DNA of 64,000 nucleotides, taken from Sphingopyxis sp. (GTDB lineage Bacteria; Pseudomonadota; Alphaproteobacteria; Sphingomonadales; Sphingomonadaceae). The position numbers and the translations under genes are program-made. Under the pieces are notes generated by a model. It did not search any database. It had not been told where the DNA came from and saw only the letters and a program-made list of their open reading frames with translations. Shown piece after piece: positions 1 through 10,390 of the stretch (its first letter is position 1; every line of letters begins with the position of its first letter). Location: NCBI RefSeq assembly GCF_016793825.1, contig NZ_JAEULM010000023.1:1-64000 (forward strand). The letters run 5' to 3'.

Positions 1-138
1 ACCACTGTCTCCACGATCAACATCCCGTTCTCGCCAACTGATCAAAACCAGTCGGCCGACTAAATCCCCGGGATGAAGGGGTCCTTTTTGCACGCCGATC
101 ACCCCACGAAGGGGGTGCCTATTGCACGCTGATCCTCA
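1..138 (+). mobile_element. Probable insertion-sequence end (IS21-like)
   Basis: An open frame enters from the left edge and stops at the TAA at 61-63. It is followed by two near-identical direct copies of TTGCACGC(C/T)GATC at 88-100 and 122-134, 34 bp apart, the first next to a short inverted GGGGTCC/CACCCC arrangement. Repeated terminal motifs of this kind placed after the last gene are typical of IS21-family elements as I remember them. The receptor frame begins right after the second copy. The family name is inference and the exact last base of the element, around 134-138, is not fixed. Only the outer end is in the window, so no transposase motif can be checked. Confidence 0.5.
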
Positions 139-1666
139 GCCGCGCGACGTGTTCGGTGCGGTGGGCAATTACAACACCGTGTTCCAGGGACCGTTCTTCG
201 TCGATACGACCCCGGACTATGTGCGCGCCGACAACGGTTACCAGAGCCGCAACAAGGTGCTCGGTGCGACGCTCAACATGGACCTCGAACTCGGCGACCA
301 CACGCTGACTTCGATCTCGTCGCTGCTCGACTACAAGACGCGGGAGATCGTCGACGTCGATTTCTCGGGCATCAGTTTCCTCGACGGCACGAACCTGCGG
401 GAAGATTATCGGCAATATTCGCAGGAACTCCGCCTGGCCTCGCCGGGCGGCGAAGCGTTCAATTATATTGCGGGCGTCTACTACCAGAACGCAAAGCTCG
501 ATGTGCAGGACTTCACCCTGTTCAACGCGACGTTCCTGGCGCTGGGTGCGCCTTTCAATGCGCTCGGCGATACGCGCAACGACCGCGATTACAGCCAGAC
601 GTCGGACCTCATCTCCGCGTTCGCGCAGGGCGAGCTGTCGGTGACCGACCAGTTCCGCATTACCGCTGGCGCGCGTTTCAACCACGAAAAGAAGACCGGC
701 AGCCGCACGCTCGCGATCGTCCAGGGACCGCTCAACACCTTCAACCCGCTGGTGGTCGCCGCGACCTTCCGCGCGCTCAATATCGAAGCGCACAGCATTT
801 CGGGCAAATTGAGCGAAGACAGCTTCAACCCGATGGTCAACCTCCAGTTCGATGCGACCGACGATTTGATGCTATACGCATCCTATGCGAAGGGCACGAA
901 GGCGGGCGGCTTCGATATCCGTTCGAACTCGCTGCCGACATCGACCACCGTCGCCAAGCCCGGCGCGTTCATGTTCGCCGACGAAAGCGCCGACAATTTC
1001 GAGGGCGGGCTCAAGTACAAGGGCCGCAATCTCGCGTTCAACCTGTCGGTCTATCGCACCAAATATCATGATCTTCAGGTCAACATCTTCGACGGCACGC
1101 TGAACTTCAACGTCCGCAATGCGGCCGGCGCGAAGACGCAGGGGGTCGAGGCGGACTTTCGCGCCGCGATCGCGAACGGGCTGACGATCAGCGGTGCCAT
1201 CGCCTATCTCGATTTCAAGTTCACCAACTTCACCAACGGCCAATGCTATTATCTGCAGACGCCGGGCGCGGGCGGTTTCTGCGACTACACCGGCAAGCGC
1301 AACGCGCTGTCGCCGAAATGGTCGGGCAACCTGAACCTCGATTATGTGACGCCGATCAGCAGCAGCATGAAGGTCGCGTTCAACGTCAACGCCGATTTCT
1401 CGTCGGCCTACATCGCCTCGGCGAACCTCGATCCCAGAACCCGTCAGGACGGCTATGCCAAGCTCGGCGCGCGGCTGGCGCTCGCCCAGATCGACAACCA
1501 GTGGGAGGTCGCGCTCATCGGCCGCAACCTGACCAATCAGCGTATCCTTCAGACGGCAAGCTCGATGCCGCTGGCGACCACGATCACGCGCAACGCGGGC
1601 AACGCCTACAACGGGATCGTCGATCGGCCGCGCACGATCGCGGTGCAATTGACCGGACGCTTCTGA
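122..1666 (+). pseudogene. TonB-dependent receptor, 5'-truncated
   Basis: This is the C-terminal part of an outer-membrane TonB-dependent receptor. The frame shows alternating beta-barrel strands, and it ends NGIVDRPRTIAVQLTGRF with the terminal aromatic residue needed for barrel assembly. About 510 residues are present, whereas family members usually have 700-850. The signal peptide, TonB box and plug domain are missing. The frame is open upstream only to the TGA at 74-76, through the insertion-sequence-like end, so the TTG at 122 is not a genuine start. The barrel part shows no internal stop or frameshift, so disruption is recent or an assembly join lies here. The substrate cannot be read from the remnant. 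The product, if any is made, would not be exported. Confidence 0.8.
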
Positions 1667-1807
1667 CGAAGGGTCGTCGACCGGGCTCTCCCGGTGCGGA
1701 GGAGGGGGCAGGGCACGCTCCCTCTTCCGCCCAGCCTTGTCCGCCCGCGACCCTTGGTCTAGGGCGCTGACCCTGGAGGCGGGCGATAAGCGGAGGATGG
1801 TTCCCGG

Positions 1808-2746
1808 TTGAAACATGAGCGTACCATCAGGGCCTGTTCGATCTGGCGCGCGCTTGACGTCGTCGGCGACGTGCCGGTGCTGCTCCTCATGGAACAGGCG
1901 TTCCTTGGCATACACAGCTTCGACGAATTCGTCGCCCGGACTGGTCTGGCGCGCTCGGTCGTCAATGGCCGGCTCAAGAAATTGGTCGACGAGGATTGCC
2001 TGGCGAAGCGCCCCCGAAAGGCGGGGCGCGGTTTCCATTATGTGCTCACCCAAAAGGGGCGGGACCAGTTTCCCAATGCGCTGATGATGCTGCGCTGGCA
2101 GCATAAATGGGAGGCGGCGAGCCGCGATTTCCAGGTCCGGCTGCATCACGCGAGCTGCGGCTCGGCGACCGAACCGGTGCCGGCGTGCGAACATTGCCGC
2201 AAGGAAATCGACCCGCGCGACGTCTCGTGGCGCGAGGGGCCGGGGCTCGTGCAGGTGACGCCAGCCTATGAACGCCGCCGCTTTTGCGGCGAGGTCGGCG
2301 CGCGGCGACCGGGCGGACGCCCGCTCGTCGACACGATGATCGAACTGTTCGGCGACCGCTGGGCGACGCTGGTCGTCCGCGCGATGTTCACGCGCATCAA
2401 CCGCTTCGACGATATCCAGCGGGATACGTTGATGGCGACCAATATCCTGACCGGCCGCCTGGAACGGCTGGTGCGACAGGGTATTTTGAAGACCGTGCCC
2501 TATTCGGCGCACGCGGACCGTGTCGAGTACCGGCTGACCCAGAAGGGGCGCGATCTGTATCCGGTGCTGCTCGCGCTGCTCCAGTGGGGCGATCGGTGGT
2601 TCTCCGACGAGCGCGGGCCGCCGGTGCTGTTGACCCACGACCCATGCGGTCACGACCTTCACATGGTCGTCGCCTGCAGCCATTGTGGTGACGAATTGCA
2701 GCTTTCGAACAGTCGCTTCACCATCGAAGAGGATGGCGCGGCCTGA
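1808..2746 (+). CDS. HxlR-family transcriptional regulator with two HxlR domains
   Basis: A 312-residue protein with two winged-helix HxlR modules, at about residues 10-105 and 175-275; ordinary HxlR regulators have one in 100-150 residues. Each module contains the family pattern of a GD-W-LL helix, a R-L--L---GI/DCL recognition helix and a Y-LT-KGRD wing. Each is followed by a cysteine cluster of the form CG-x8/9-C-x2-C that looks like a small zinc ribbon. The TTG start is the only possible one, since an in-frame TAA lies at 1787-1789 and a GGAGG lies about 11 bases upstream. The gene abuts the convergent exporter gene with no spacing, so it may control that exporter. The ligand is unknown. 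Confidence 0.85.
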   Translation: MKHERTIRACSIWRALDVVGDVPVLLLMEQAFLGIHSFDEFVARTGLARSVVNGRLKKLVDEDCLAKRPRKAGRGFHYVLTQKGRDQFPNALMMLRWQHKWEAASRDFQVRLHHASCGSATEPVPACEHCRKEIDPRDVSWREGPGLVQVTPAYERRRFCGEVGARRPGGRPLVDTMIELFGDRWATLVVRAMFTRINRFDDIQRDTLMATNILTGRLERLVRQGILKTVPYSAHADRVEYRLTQKGRDLYPVLLALLQWGDRWFSDERGPPVLLTHDPCGHDLHMVVACSHCGDELQLSNSRFTIEEDGAA

Positions 2747-3985
2747 TCAGTTCGCGATCCGGCCTTCGTCGCGCCCGGGCATGGGCGCGAGCATGGGCAG
2801 AAGGACGGCGGAAATCGCCAGCCACAGCGCCGATGCCAGCACCGCGGCGGACAATGTCCACAGGTCGGCGATCAGCCCGAACAGCCAGGCGCCCAGCGCC
2901 ATCGCGCCAAAGGTGACGGCCTGATAGATCGCCATGCAGCGACCAAGGATCGCCTCGGGCGACCGCAACTGCATCGCGACATTGAGCGTCGTCAGCGTCG
3001 ACACCCACGCCAGTCCCGCGACAAAGGCGGAGCCGAGGATCGCCGGCAGGCTTTGCGTCATCGCCACCGGAATCATCGCGGCGGCATAGATCAGCGATGA
3101 AATGCTGACGATCCGGTCGCTGCCCCAGCGCCGGCGAATATCGCCGACGAACAGCGCGGCGACGATCGATCCGGTCCCAAAGGCGGCAAGACACAGGCCA
3201 TAGATCGTTTCGGTGCCATGCAGGCGGTCGCGAACCAGCGAAGGGAGCAGCGCCTGCAGCGCGATCGCCGCGGTACCGAAGATCGACCCGCGGATCAGCA
3301 CGCGGCGCACCGGGTCGGACTGATAGCAGAAGCGCAGTCCCGTCGCGATCGCGGCGAACATCGGCGTCCGCTTTGGCGGCGCGACCTCGGGGTGCCAGCG
3401 CAGCAGAACGACGATCAGCGCGAGATAGGATATGGCGTTGAGCGCAAAGGCTGGCGCAGGTCCCGTGACCGAAATCAGCAGCCCGCCGAGCGCGGGGCCG
3501 GCGCTGCGGGCAAGGTTGAAGGCGATGCTGTTGAGCGCGATCGCTTGCGGCAGGTCTCTTGGCCCGACCTGCATGCGTACCGACGCCTGCCATGCCGGCC
3601 CGTTGAGCGCGGTGCCGCAGCCGACGGCGAGCGTGAAGAACAGCAGCAGGAGCGGCGTGATGGCGCCCATCCACGTCGTCACTGTCAGCGCTGCCGAGAC
3701 CAGCAGCATCGCCGTCTGGGCCGCCAGCATCACGCGCCGCCGGTCGAAATTATCGGCGATCGCGCCCGCGAACACGCCAAGCAGCAGGATCGGGATCGTC
3801 GCGCCCACCTGGACCAGCGCGATGAGCAGGTGCGAGCGCGTCAGTTCGGTCATCAACCACGCGGCGCCGACCGACTGGATCATCGATCCCATGTTCGACG
3901 CAAGGTTCGCGATCCAGATCGCGCGAAAGGCGGGATAGCGGAAGGGAGCGAGGGTCGAGGGGGGAGGGGGTGTGTCGGGGCTCAC
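2747..3985 (-). CDS. MFS transporter of the MFS_3 / EntS-like type
   Basis: A 413-residue inner-membrane protein with about 12 hydrophobic segments. It begins FRYPAFRAIWIANLASNMGSM, the usual start of the MFS_3 family that includes enterobactin and macrolide exporters. The loop between segments 2 and 3 carries ADNFDRRRVML, a version of the MFS signature. A GTG start at 3985 is chosen because the frame upstream is proline- and arginine-rich and does not look coding. Its stop codon touches that of the HxlR regulator in convergent orientation. Proton-driven drug or siderophore export is the family role; the substrate here is not known. Confidence 0.85.
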   Translation of the reverse strand: MSPDTPPPPSTLAPFRYPAFRAIWIANLASNMGSMIQSVGAAWLMTELTRSHLLIALVQVGATIPILLLGVFAGAIADNFDRRRVMLAAQTAMLLVSAALTVTTWMGAITPLLLLFFTLAVGCGTALNGPAWQASVRMQVGPRDLPQAIALNSIAFNLARSAGPALGGLLISVTGPAPAFALNAISYLALIVVLLRWHPEVAPPKRTPMFAAIATGLRFCYQSDPVRRVLIRGSIFGTAAIALQALLPSLVRDRLHGTETIYGLCLAAFGTGSIVAALFVGDIRRRWGSDRIVSISSLIYAAAMIPVAMTQSLPAILGSAFVAGLAWVSTLTTLNVAMQLRSPEAILGRCMAIYQAVTFGAMALGAWLFGLIADLWTLSAAVLASALWLAISAVLLPMLAPMPGRDEGRIAN

Positions 3986-4148
3986 GCTATCGCGACTAGC
4001 CGGACATTCGGGGTGCGGCAAGCGCAGGCAATGGGCCCGCCGGAAAGGATGGCTAGTCGGCTCCCGTAACGATCGTCGGGGTGCCTGTCCACGCCCGCAT
4101 GGCAAATGAGTCAGTTCCCCGTAAGGTTGTAATCGCTACAAGGCCCCG

Positions 4149-4538
4149 ATGATGTCGATCCTATCCCTCGGCCGCAGCCGCGTGGGCGCCTTGTTCGCCT
4201 GGCTTGCGATCCTGTCGCTGGGGGCACTCGGCGTCGCGCATGATGCGCGCGCGTTCGATGGGGTGGACAAGGTATCCGCGGTGCGCACGCTCGTCGAGGC
4301 GCCAGCGCATGTCGGCCGCGCCGCTGCCGTCAAGCTGACATCCTGGCATCGCGCTGACGACGACGACCGGCGAACCGGCTCCGGACCCGATCCGCTCATG
4401 CTCGGGCCCGTCGTTTTTGTGCTTGTGGAGCGCGCGACCGGCGCGCCCGCTTTTGCCGCAAAGCCGCTGGCGCAAGCGGCCGGTTGGCACGGCGCCCCTT
4501 ACGCGGCGCGTGCGCCGCCACGTCTTTCCATCCGCTGA
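4149..4538 (+). CDS. Hypothetical exported protein
   Basis: A 129-residue frame that starts with a convincing signal peptide: basic residues, a hydrophobic stretch LFAWLAILSLGALG and an ARA-type cleavage site near residue 34. The mature part has no motif I recognise. AAGG at about 4141 could be the ribosome binding site. A second ATG follows directly in frame. It diverges from the MFS gene across about 160 bp. The open frame could be a chance product of high GC, but the signal peptide argues for a real gene. Confidence 0.5.
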   Translation: MMSILSLGRSRVGALFAWLAILSLGALGVAHDARAFDGVDKVSAVRTLVEAPAHVGRAAAVKLTSWHRADDDDRRTGSGPDPLMLGPVVFVLVERATGAPAFAAKPLAQAAGWHGAPYAARAPPRLSIR

Positions 4539-4593
4539 TCGACGACGCCTTCGGGCGAACGGATGAACATGTCCTCCTTCGCGGGGGACGCAA

Positions 4594-4908
4594 ATGATGG
4601 AATTGCAAATGACTGAATCCACCAAGGGCGGGGCCACGGCCTCGGCCCAGGCTATCCGCGCGGAAGACATCTTTCGCCGCTATCCCGATATCGATGCCGC
4701 CGAAGTGAAGGAGGCGGTAACCTTCCTCAAGAAAGGGCGGCATCTCGACATCGGGCTCGTCACCGGCACGACCGACATCAAGGACAAGGTCGAGGCGTTC
4801 CGGCAGGAGCATGCCCGCGCGCTGGGTCTCGGCTGGGTCGAGGTGACGGTCTTTACGCTGTTCTTCGTCGTGATGCTCGCGGCGCTGATCTGGCTGCTCG
4901 CCAAATAG
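4594..4908 (+). CDS. Hypothetical tail-anchored membrane protein
   Basis: A 104-residue protein with a soluble charged domain (about residues 20-75, containing RRYPDIDAAEVKEAV) and one C-terminal transmembrane segment, VFTLFFVVMLAALIWLLAK. The soluble domain would face the cytoplasm if the protein is tail-anchored. GGGGGA lies 6 bases before the first ATG; a third in-frame ATG, at 4609, is an alternative start. It is followed at once by a strong terminator at 4917-4962, so transcription ends here. No named family is recognised. Confidence 0.75.
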   Translation: MMELQMTESTKGGATASAQAIRAEDIFRRYPDIDAAEVKEAVTFLKKGRHLDIGLVTGTTDIKDKVEAFRQEHARALGLGWVEVTVFTLFFVVMLAALIWLLAK

Positions 4909-4916
4909 GGCGCGCC

Positions 4917-4962
4917 GACGGGATTGCGGCGGCGTTTTGGCCGGCCGCAATCCCGTCTTTTT
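4917..4962 (+). terminator. Rho-independent terminator
   Basis: A perfect 14-bp stem (4917-4930 with 4944-4957, GACGGGATTGCGGC and its complement) with a 13-base loop, followed by TTTTT at 4958-4962. It sits 8 bases after the stop of the tail-anchored protein gene and isolates guaB transcription from it. Confidence 0.9.
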
Positions 4963-4988
4963 CCGGGCGCATGGGGTGGCCGAAATAA

Positions 4989-6566
<1,578 letters not shown>

Positions 6567-6590
6567 TTCGTGACTCAACGACACATCCAT

Positions 6591-6739
6591 CCCCTCCCGC
6601 AGGCGGGAGGGGCAGCGAGACTTGGCAGCTTGCTGCCTAGTCGCAGCGGGGTGGGTTGGCTGGGCGCCTCATGGCCCACCCCGTTGCGACTAGCGAGCAA
6701 GCTCGCAAGTCTCGCTGCCCCTCCCGTTTACGGGAGGGG
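6591..6739. repeat. 149-bp palindromic intergenic repeat
   Basis: A nearly perfect long inverted repeat. Small terminal hairpins CCCCTCCCG...CGGGAGGGG lie at each end (6591-6612 and 6718-6739). The outer arms 6605-6624 and 6706-6725 are perfectly complementary. The inner arms 6627-6655 and 6675-6703 pair with three mismatches around a 19-base loop. It would fold into one extended hairpin in DNA or RNA. It shows the architecture of a miniature mobile or REP-like element, and related GC-rich palindromes occur at 19479-19618 and 44858-44935. Confidence 0.85.
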
Positions 6740-6748
6740 AGGGGGCTC

Positions 6749-7939
6749 ATGACTCCCGCTGCTCGCCTCCAGACTGCGATCGAGATCCTCGATGCCATCG
6801 CCGCCTCGGCGCGCGATGGCGGGGCGCCCGCCGACGCGATCTTCGCCGAGGCGATGCGTGCGCGTCGCTATGCGGGGTCGAAGGATCGCCGTGCGATCCG
6901 CGGTCATGTTTATGACGCCATCCGTCGCGTGCGGTCGGCGCCCGCATCGGGCCGTGCCGCGATGCTCGCGCTGGTCGACGCCGAACCCATGCTTGCCGAC
7001 CTGTTCGACGGTTCGTCCTATGGTCCCGCCCCGATCGTGCCCGACGAACCGCGCGGCGAAACCGGGCTTGCGGCGGAGGCGCTCATCGATCTCTTCGACC
7101 CGCTGATCGGGTCGGGCGAGGGGGACGCCATGCTCGCCCGCGCGCCGCTCGACCTGCGTGTCAACCGGATCAAGGCCGGGGCGGACGATCTCGCCGGGCT
7201 TTTTCCCGAGGGTGCCGCCATTCGCGGTGCTCCCGGCGGCTGGCGCTTGCCGCCCGAAACTGCGGCGGCGCAGCATGCCGCCTATGCCGACGGTCTGTTC
7301 GAGGTGCAGGATGCGGCAAGCCAATATGCCTCCGCCGCGCTCGACGCCCGACCGGGGCAGGCCATCGTCGATCTTTGCGCCGGCGGCGGTGGCAAGACGC
7401 TCGCCATTGCGTCGCTGACCGATAACGACGCCGATATCCTGGCCTGCGACGCCAACCGCGCGCGGCTACAGCAGCTTGCGCCGCGCGCCGAACGCGCGGG
7501 CGCGACGCGCATCGAGACGCGGTTGCTCAACCCCGCGCAGGAACCCGCGATGCTGGCCGACTGGCAGGGGAAGGCGGATCGCGTCATTGTCGATGCCCCT
7601 TGTTCGGGCAGTGGCACCTGGCGGCGCAGCCCCGAACTGCGCTGGCGCCTGACGCCCGCGCGGCTCGATCGCCATCGCGCGGATCAGGCGAAACTTGTCG
7701 ATATCGGCGCCGATCTTGTGGCGCCCGGTGGCAAACTCCTCTATGCTGTCTGCTCGATCATCGCGCGCGAGGGGCGGGCTCAGGTGGATGAATTTCTGAC
7801 GCGGCATCCCGGCTGGACAGCCGATCGAAGCTTCCTGCCCGACGGCATCGGACGCGCTGCGGGCAGCGGTTTTCTGCTGACTCCGGCCCACGACGGGTGC
7901 GACGGATTTTTTCTCGCACGGCTGACAGCGCCATGTTAG
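6749..7939 (+). CDS. RsmB/NOP-family RNA (cytosine-5)-methyltransferase
   Basis: A SAM-dependent methyltransferase of the family that makes m5C in 16S rRNA. It has 396 residues. The N-terminal helical NusB-like RNA-binding part covers about 1-140. The SAM-binding motif DLCAGGGGKTLA is followed by motif IV with DAPCSGSGTWRR, the cysteine that releases the product, and motif VI with AVCSI, the catalytic cysteine. E. coli RsmB has about 430 residues, so this is slightly short, as is common in alphaproteobacteria. The ATG at 6749 is chosen because upstream codons come from the repeat; the GGGAGGGGAGGGGG in front of it, at the repeat's end, is its likely ribosome binding site. Assignment to a specific target base is inference. 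Confidence 0.88.
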   Translation: MTPAARLQTAIEILDAIAASARDGGAPADAIFAEAMRARRYAGSKDRRAIRGHVYDAIRRVRSAPASGRAAMLALVDAEPMLADLFDGSSYGPAPIVPDEPRGETGLAAEALIDLFDPLIGSGEGDAMLARAPLDLRVNRIKAGADDLAGLFPEGAAIRGAPGGWRLPPETAAAQHAAYADGLFEVQDAASQYASAALDARPGQAIVDLCAGGGGKTLAIASLTDNDADILACDANRARLQQLAPRAERAGATRIETRLLNPAQEPAMLADWQGKADRVIVDAPCSGSGTWRRSPELRWRLTPARLDRHRADQAKLVDIGADLVAPGGKLLYAVCSIIAREGRAQVDEFLTRHPGWTADRSFLPDGIGRAAGSGFLLTPAHDGCDGFFLARLTAPC

Positions 7940-7971
7940 CATCGCCCCGAATGAAGAAATGGGAGAATGCG

Positions 7972-8496
7972 ATGCGCGTCAGTTTCCTGGCTTTGGGGGC
8001 CGGCCTCGTCCTTGCCAGCATGCCCGTGGCCTCCGATGCGCAACGCGCCGACAGCGACGTCCTCCCTAGCTCGATCGCGCTGCAGAAGCAGGGTGAGAGC
8101 GCCCAGACCGCAGGCGACCTTGGCGCCGCTGTCGATTTCTATGAATCGGCGCTGGCCGCCGACCCGCGCAATCGTTCGGCGATCATCGCGATGGCGCAAG
8201 TCGCGCGGGCACAGGGTTTGCCGGGCAAGGCGATCGGCCTCTATCGCGAGGCGCTGCTGCTCGAACCCAATGACATCGTCGCGCTGACCGGGCAGGGTGA
8301 AGCGCTGGCCGACCGGGGTGCGATCGAGCTGGCGCGCGAAAAGCTCGCCGATGCGAAGCGTGCGTGCAAGACCAGTTGCCCACAGATCGCCGCGCTCGAA
8401 AAGACGATCGCGAACAGCGATGCAAAGCGCGTCGTCGCCGCTGAAGCCATCGCGCCGAAGCCGGTGGCAACGGTCGGTACCAGCAACCAGAACTGA
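7972..8496 (+). CDS. Secreted TPR-repeat protein
   Basis: A 174-residue protein with a signal peptide (cleavage near SDAQ, residue 23) and two to three TPR units at about 40-140; ALAADPRNRSAI and ALLLEPNDIVAL are typical TPR helix ends. TPR proteins hold protein partners, here in the periplasm. The start at 7972 has GGGAG seven bases upstream; an ATG at 7951 is an alternative. It lies 32 bases after the methyltransferase gene and is probably cotranscribed. It ends 30 bases from the convergent rsmA. The partner is unknown. Confidence 0.8.
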   Translation: MRVSFLALGAGLVLASMPVASDAQRADSDVLPSSIALQKQGESAQTAGDLGAAVDFYESALAADPRNRSAIIAMAQVARAQGLPGKAIGLYREALLLEPNDIVALTGQGEALADRGAIELAREKLADAKRACKTSCPQIAALEKTIANSDAKRVVAAEAIAPKPVATVGTSNQN

Positions 8497-8526
8497 CTGC
8501 CCGGCATGGGCGTGGCGATAGCCGGC

Positions 8527-9360
8527 TCAGCTTAGAATTCGGGCCAGCGCCACCCATTCGGCGACACTGACCGTCTCGGCCCGCCGCGTCGGATCGATAT
8601 CCAGCGCCTCAAGCGCTTCGACCGCGCCGTCGAGACCCTTCAGGCTTTGCCGCAACATCTTGCGTCGTTGACCGAACCCCTTTTCGGTGAGCTTCGACAG
8701 GGTGCGCGGATTGACGCCCTCGGGTTCGGTTGCGGGCGTGACATGGACGATCGCCGACATCACTTTGGGCGGCGGGGTGAAGGCCGATCGATGGACCTTC
8801 ATCGCGATCCGCGCGTTTGATCGCCACTGCGCGAGGACGGCCAGCCGTCCGTAAGCGTTGCTTCCCACCGGCGCGACAATCCGCTCCGCCACCTCAAGCT
8901 GGAACATCAGTGTCAGCGATCGCCAAAGCGGCGGCCAGCGGGCGGGTTCAAGCCAGCGCGTGAACAGTGCCGTTCCCACATTATAGGGCAGGTTGGCGAC
9001 GATATGATAAGGACCGCCGGCCAGCGCATCGGTGTCGATCGCCATCGCATCATCGGGGATCACGGTCAGCCGCCCGTCGAACGCTTCGCCCAGGTCCGCA
9101 AGCAACGGCAGGCAGCGATCGTCCCGCTCGACCGCGATCACCCTTGCACCCGCACGCAGCAACGCGCGCGTAAGCCCTCCGGGCCCCGGTCCGACCTCGA
9201 ACACCGTCTGATCGTCCAGGTCACCCGGCAGCGCCGCGATCCGGTCGAGCAGTTGCTCGTCGAACAGGAAGTTCTGGCCCAGCGCCTTGCTCGCCGACAG
9301 ACCGTGCGTACGCACCGTATCGCGCAGGGGCGGCAGCGGAAGCTTCGGCTGGATCGGCAC
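8527..9360 (-). CDS. rsmA: 16S rRNA dimethyladenosine transferase
   Basis: Dimethylates two adjacent adenines (A1518 and A1519 in E. coli numbering) near the 3' end of 16S rRNA, a late step in 30S assembly. It has 277 residues. Visible parts are KALGQNFLFDEQLLDRI at the N terminus, the SAM site FEVGPGPGGLTRAL, and motif IV NLPYNV with the adenine-stacking tyrosine. A GTG at 9360 is taken as the start; the open frame upstream overlaps pdxA and is not family-like. It is the last gene of lptD-surA-pdxA-rsmA, the same order as in E. coli, and begins 10 bases after pdxA. Confidence 0.96.
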   Translation of the reverse strand: MPIQPKLPLPPLRDTVRTHGLSASKALGQNFLFDEQLLDRIAALPGDLDDQTVFEVGPGPGGLTRALLRAGARVIAVERDDRCLPLLADLGEAFDGRLTVIPDDAMAIDTDALAGGPYHIVANLPYNVGTALFTRWLEPARWPPLWRSLTLMFQLEVAERIVAPVGSNAYGRLAVLAQWRSNARIAMKVHRSAFTPPPKVMSAIVHVTPATEPEGVNPRTLSKLTEKGFGQRRKMLRQSLKGLDGAVEALEALDIDPTRRAETVSVAEWVALARILS

Positions 9361-9370
9361 TCCGGCCCCG

Positions 9371-10390
9371 TTACTGCGCCGGAGCGCAGGCGCTGTCGCG
9401 CGCTGCGGCCATGCGCGCGGCCATCGCGATCGCCGCGATCGTCGGTCCAGCGTCGGCCTTGCCCATGCCCGCGATATCGAACGCCGTACCATGGTCGGGG
9501 GACGTGCGGATGATCGGCAGCCCCAGCGTCAGATTGACGCCGTCGTGGAAGTGCAGGGCCTTGAAAGGGGCCAGCGCCTGATCGTGATAGCAGCAAAGGA
9601 TCGCGTCATACTGACTGCGGATCCCCGGCGCGAACAGCGCGTCGGCGGCGAGCGGGCCGTCGACCTCAATGCCTTCCTCGGCGAGCTGCGCCACGGCGGG
9701 AGCGATGATGCGGATTTCCTCGTCGCCAAGCTGGCCGCTTTCGCCGGCGTGCGGATTGAGACCCGCGATCGCGATGCGCGGCTCGGCGATGCCGAAATCG
9801 CGCGACAGACCGCGCGCGACCATCCGCGCCTTCGCCACGATCAGGTCGGGCGTAAGCCGCTCGGCCACTTCGGCAAGCGGGATGTGAACGGTCAGCGGTA
9901 CGACACGCAGCGACGGGCCCGCGAGCATCATCACCGCGTTGGTCGCGGTAATGCCGCAGCGTTCGGCGATGAATTCGGTCTGGCCGGGGTGCGTATAGCC
10001 GATGCCGTGCAGCGCGTGCTTCGACACGGGGCCGGTTACAAGCGCGGCGCTGGCTCCGGTGCGCGTCAGGCCGATTCCCGTTTCGAGCGCGTGAAGCGCA
10101 CAGGTCGCGCCGGCCGGGGTCGGCGCTCCCGGCGTAAGCGGTCCGCTGTCCTCTAGGTGCCAGACGGGAAGCGCGGTGTCGAAGGCGCGCGCGGCTTCGC
10201 CCATGTCGCCGATACGCGCCACGGGGCCGTCCCAGACGGCCTCGACGGCGGCGATATCGCCGATCGCGACAAAGGGGGGAAGGTCATGGTCGCGGCGCGC
10301 CGCCCAGGCGCGCGCTGCGACTTCGGGGCCGACGCCCGCCGGGTCACCCATGGTGACCGCGATCGGGCATCGCTGGTCGTCGGTCGACAT
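9371..10390 (-). CDS. pdxA: 4-hydroxythreonine-4-phosphate dehydrogenase
   Basis: Oxidises 4-phosphohydroxy-L-threonine in the DXP-dependent pathway to pyridoxal phosphate. It has 339 residues, the usual length. Conserved stretches are VTMGDPAGVGPE, GPVSKHAL, GYTHPGQTEFIAE, GLNPHAGE and CYHDQ, the last three holding the divalent-metal histidines, and TSPDHGTAFDIAG. Its ATG overlaps the surA stop by one base (TGATG), which suggests coupled translation. Confidence 0.97.
   Translation of the reverse strand: MSTDDQRCPIAVTMGDPAGVGPEVAARAWAARRDHDLPPFVAIGDIAAVEAVWDGPVARIGDMGEAARAFDTALPVWHLEDSGPLTPGAPTPAGATCALHALETGIGLTRTGASAALVTGPVSKHALHGIGYTHPGQTEFIAERCGITATNAVMMLAGPSLRVVPLTVHIPLAEVAERLTPDLIVAKARMVARGLSRDFGIAEPRIAIAGLNPHAGESGQLGDEEIRIIAPAVAQLAEEGIEVDGPLAADALFAPGIRSQYDAILCCYHDQALAPFKALHFHDGVNLTLGLPIIRTSPDHGTAFDIAGMGKADAGPTIAAIAMAARMAAARDSACAPAQ

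Noticed and set aside
872-2683. Long minus-strand open frame of about 600 codons
   Set aside because: Antisense to the TonB receptor and HxlR genes; rich in Arg/Ala, no recognisable domain, explained by high GC at codon position three.
6570-6752. Plus-strand 60-codon frame between guaB and the rsmB-like gene
   Set aside because: It is a translation of the palindromic repeat itself, with no support as a protein.
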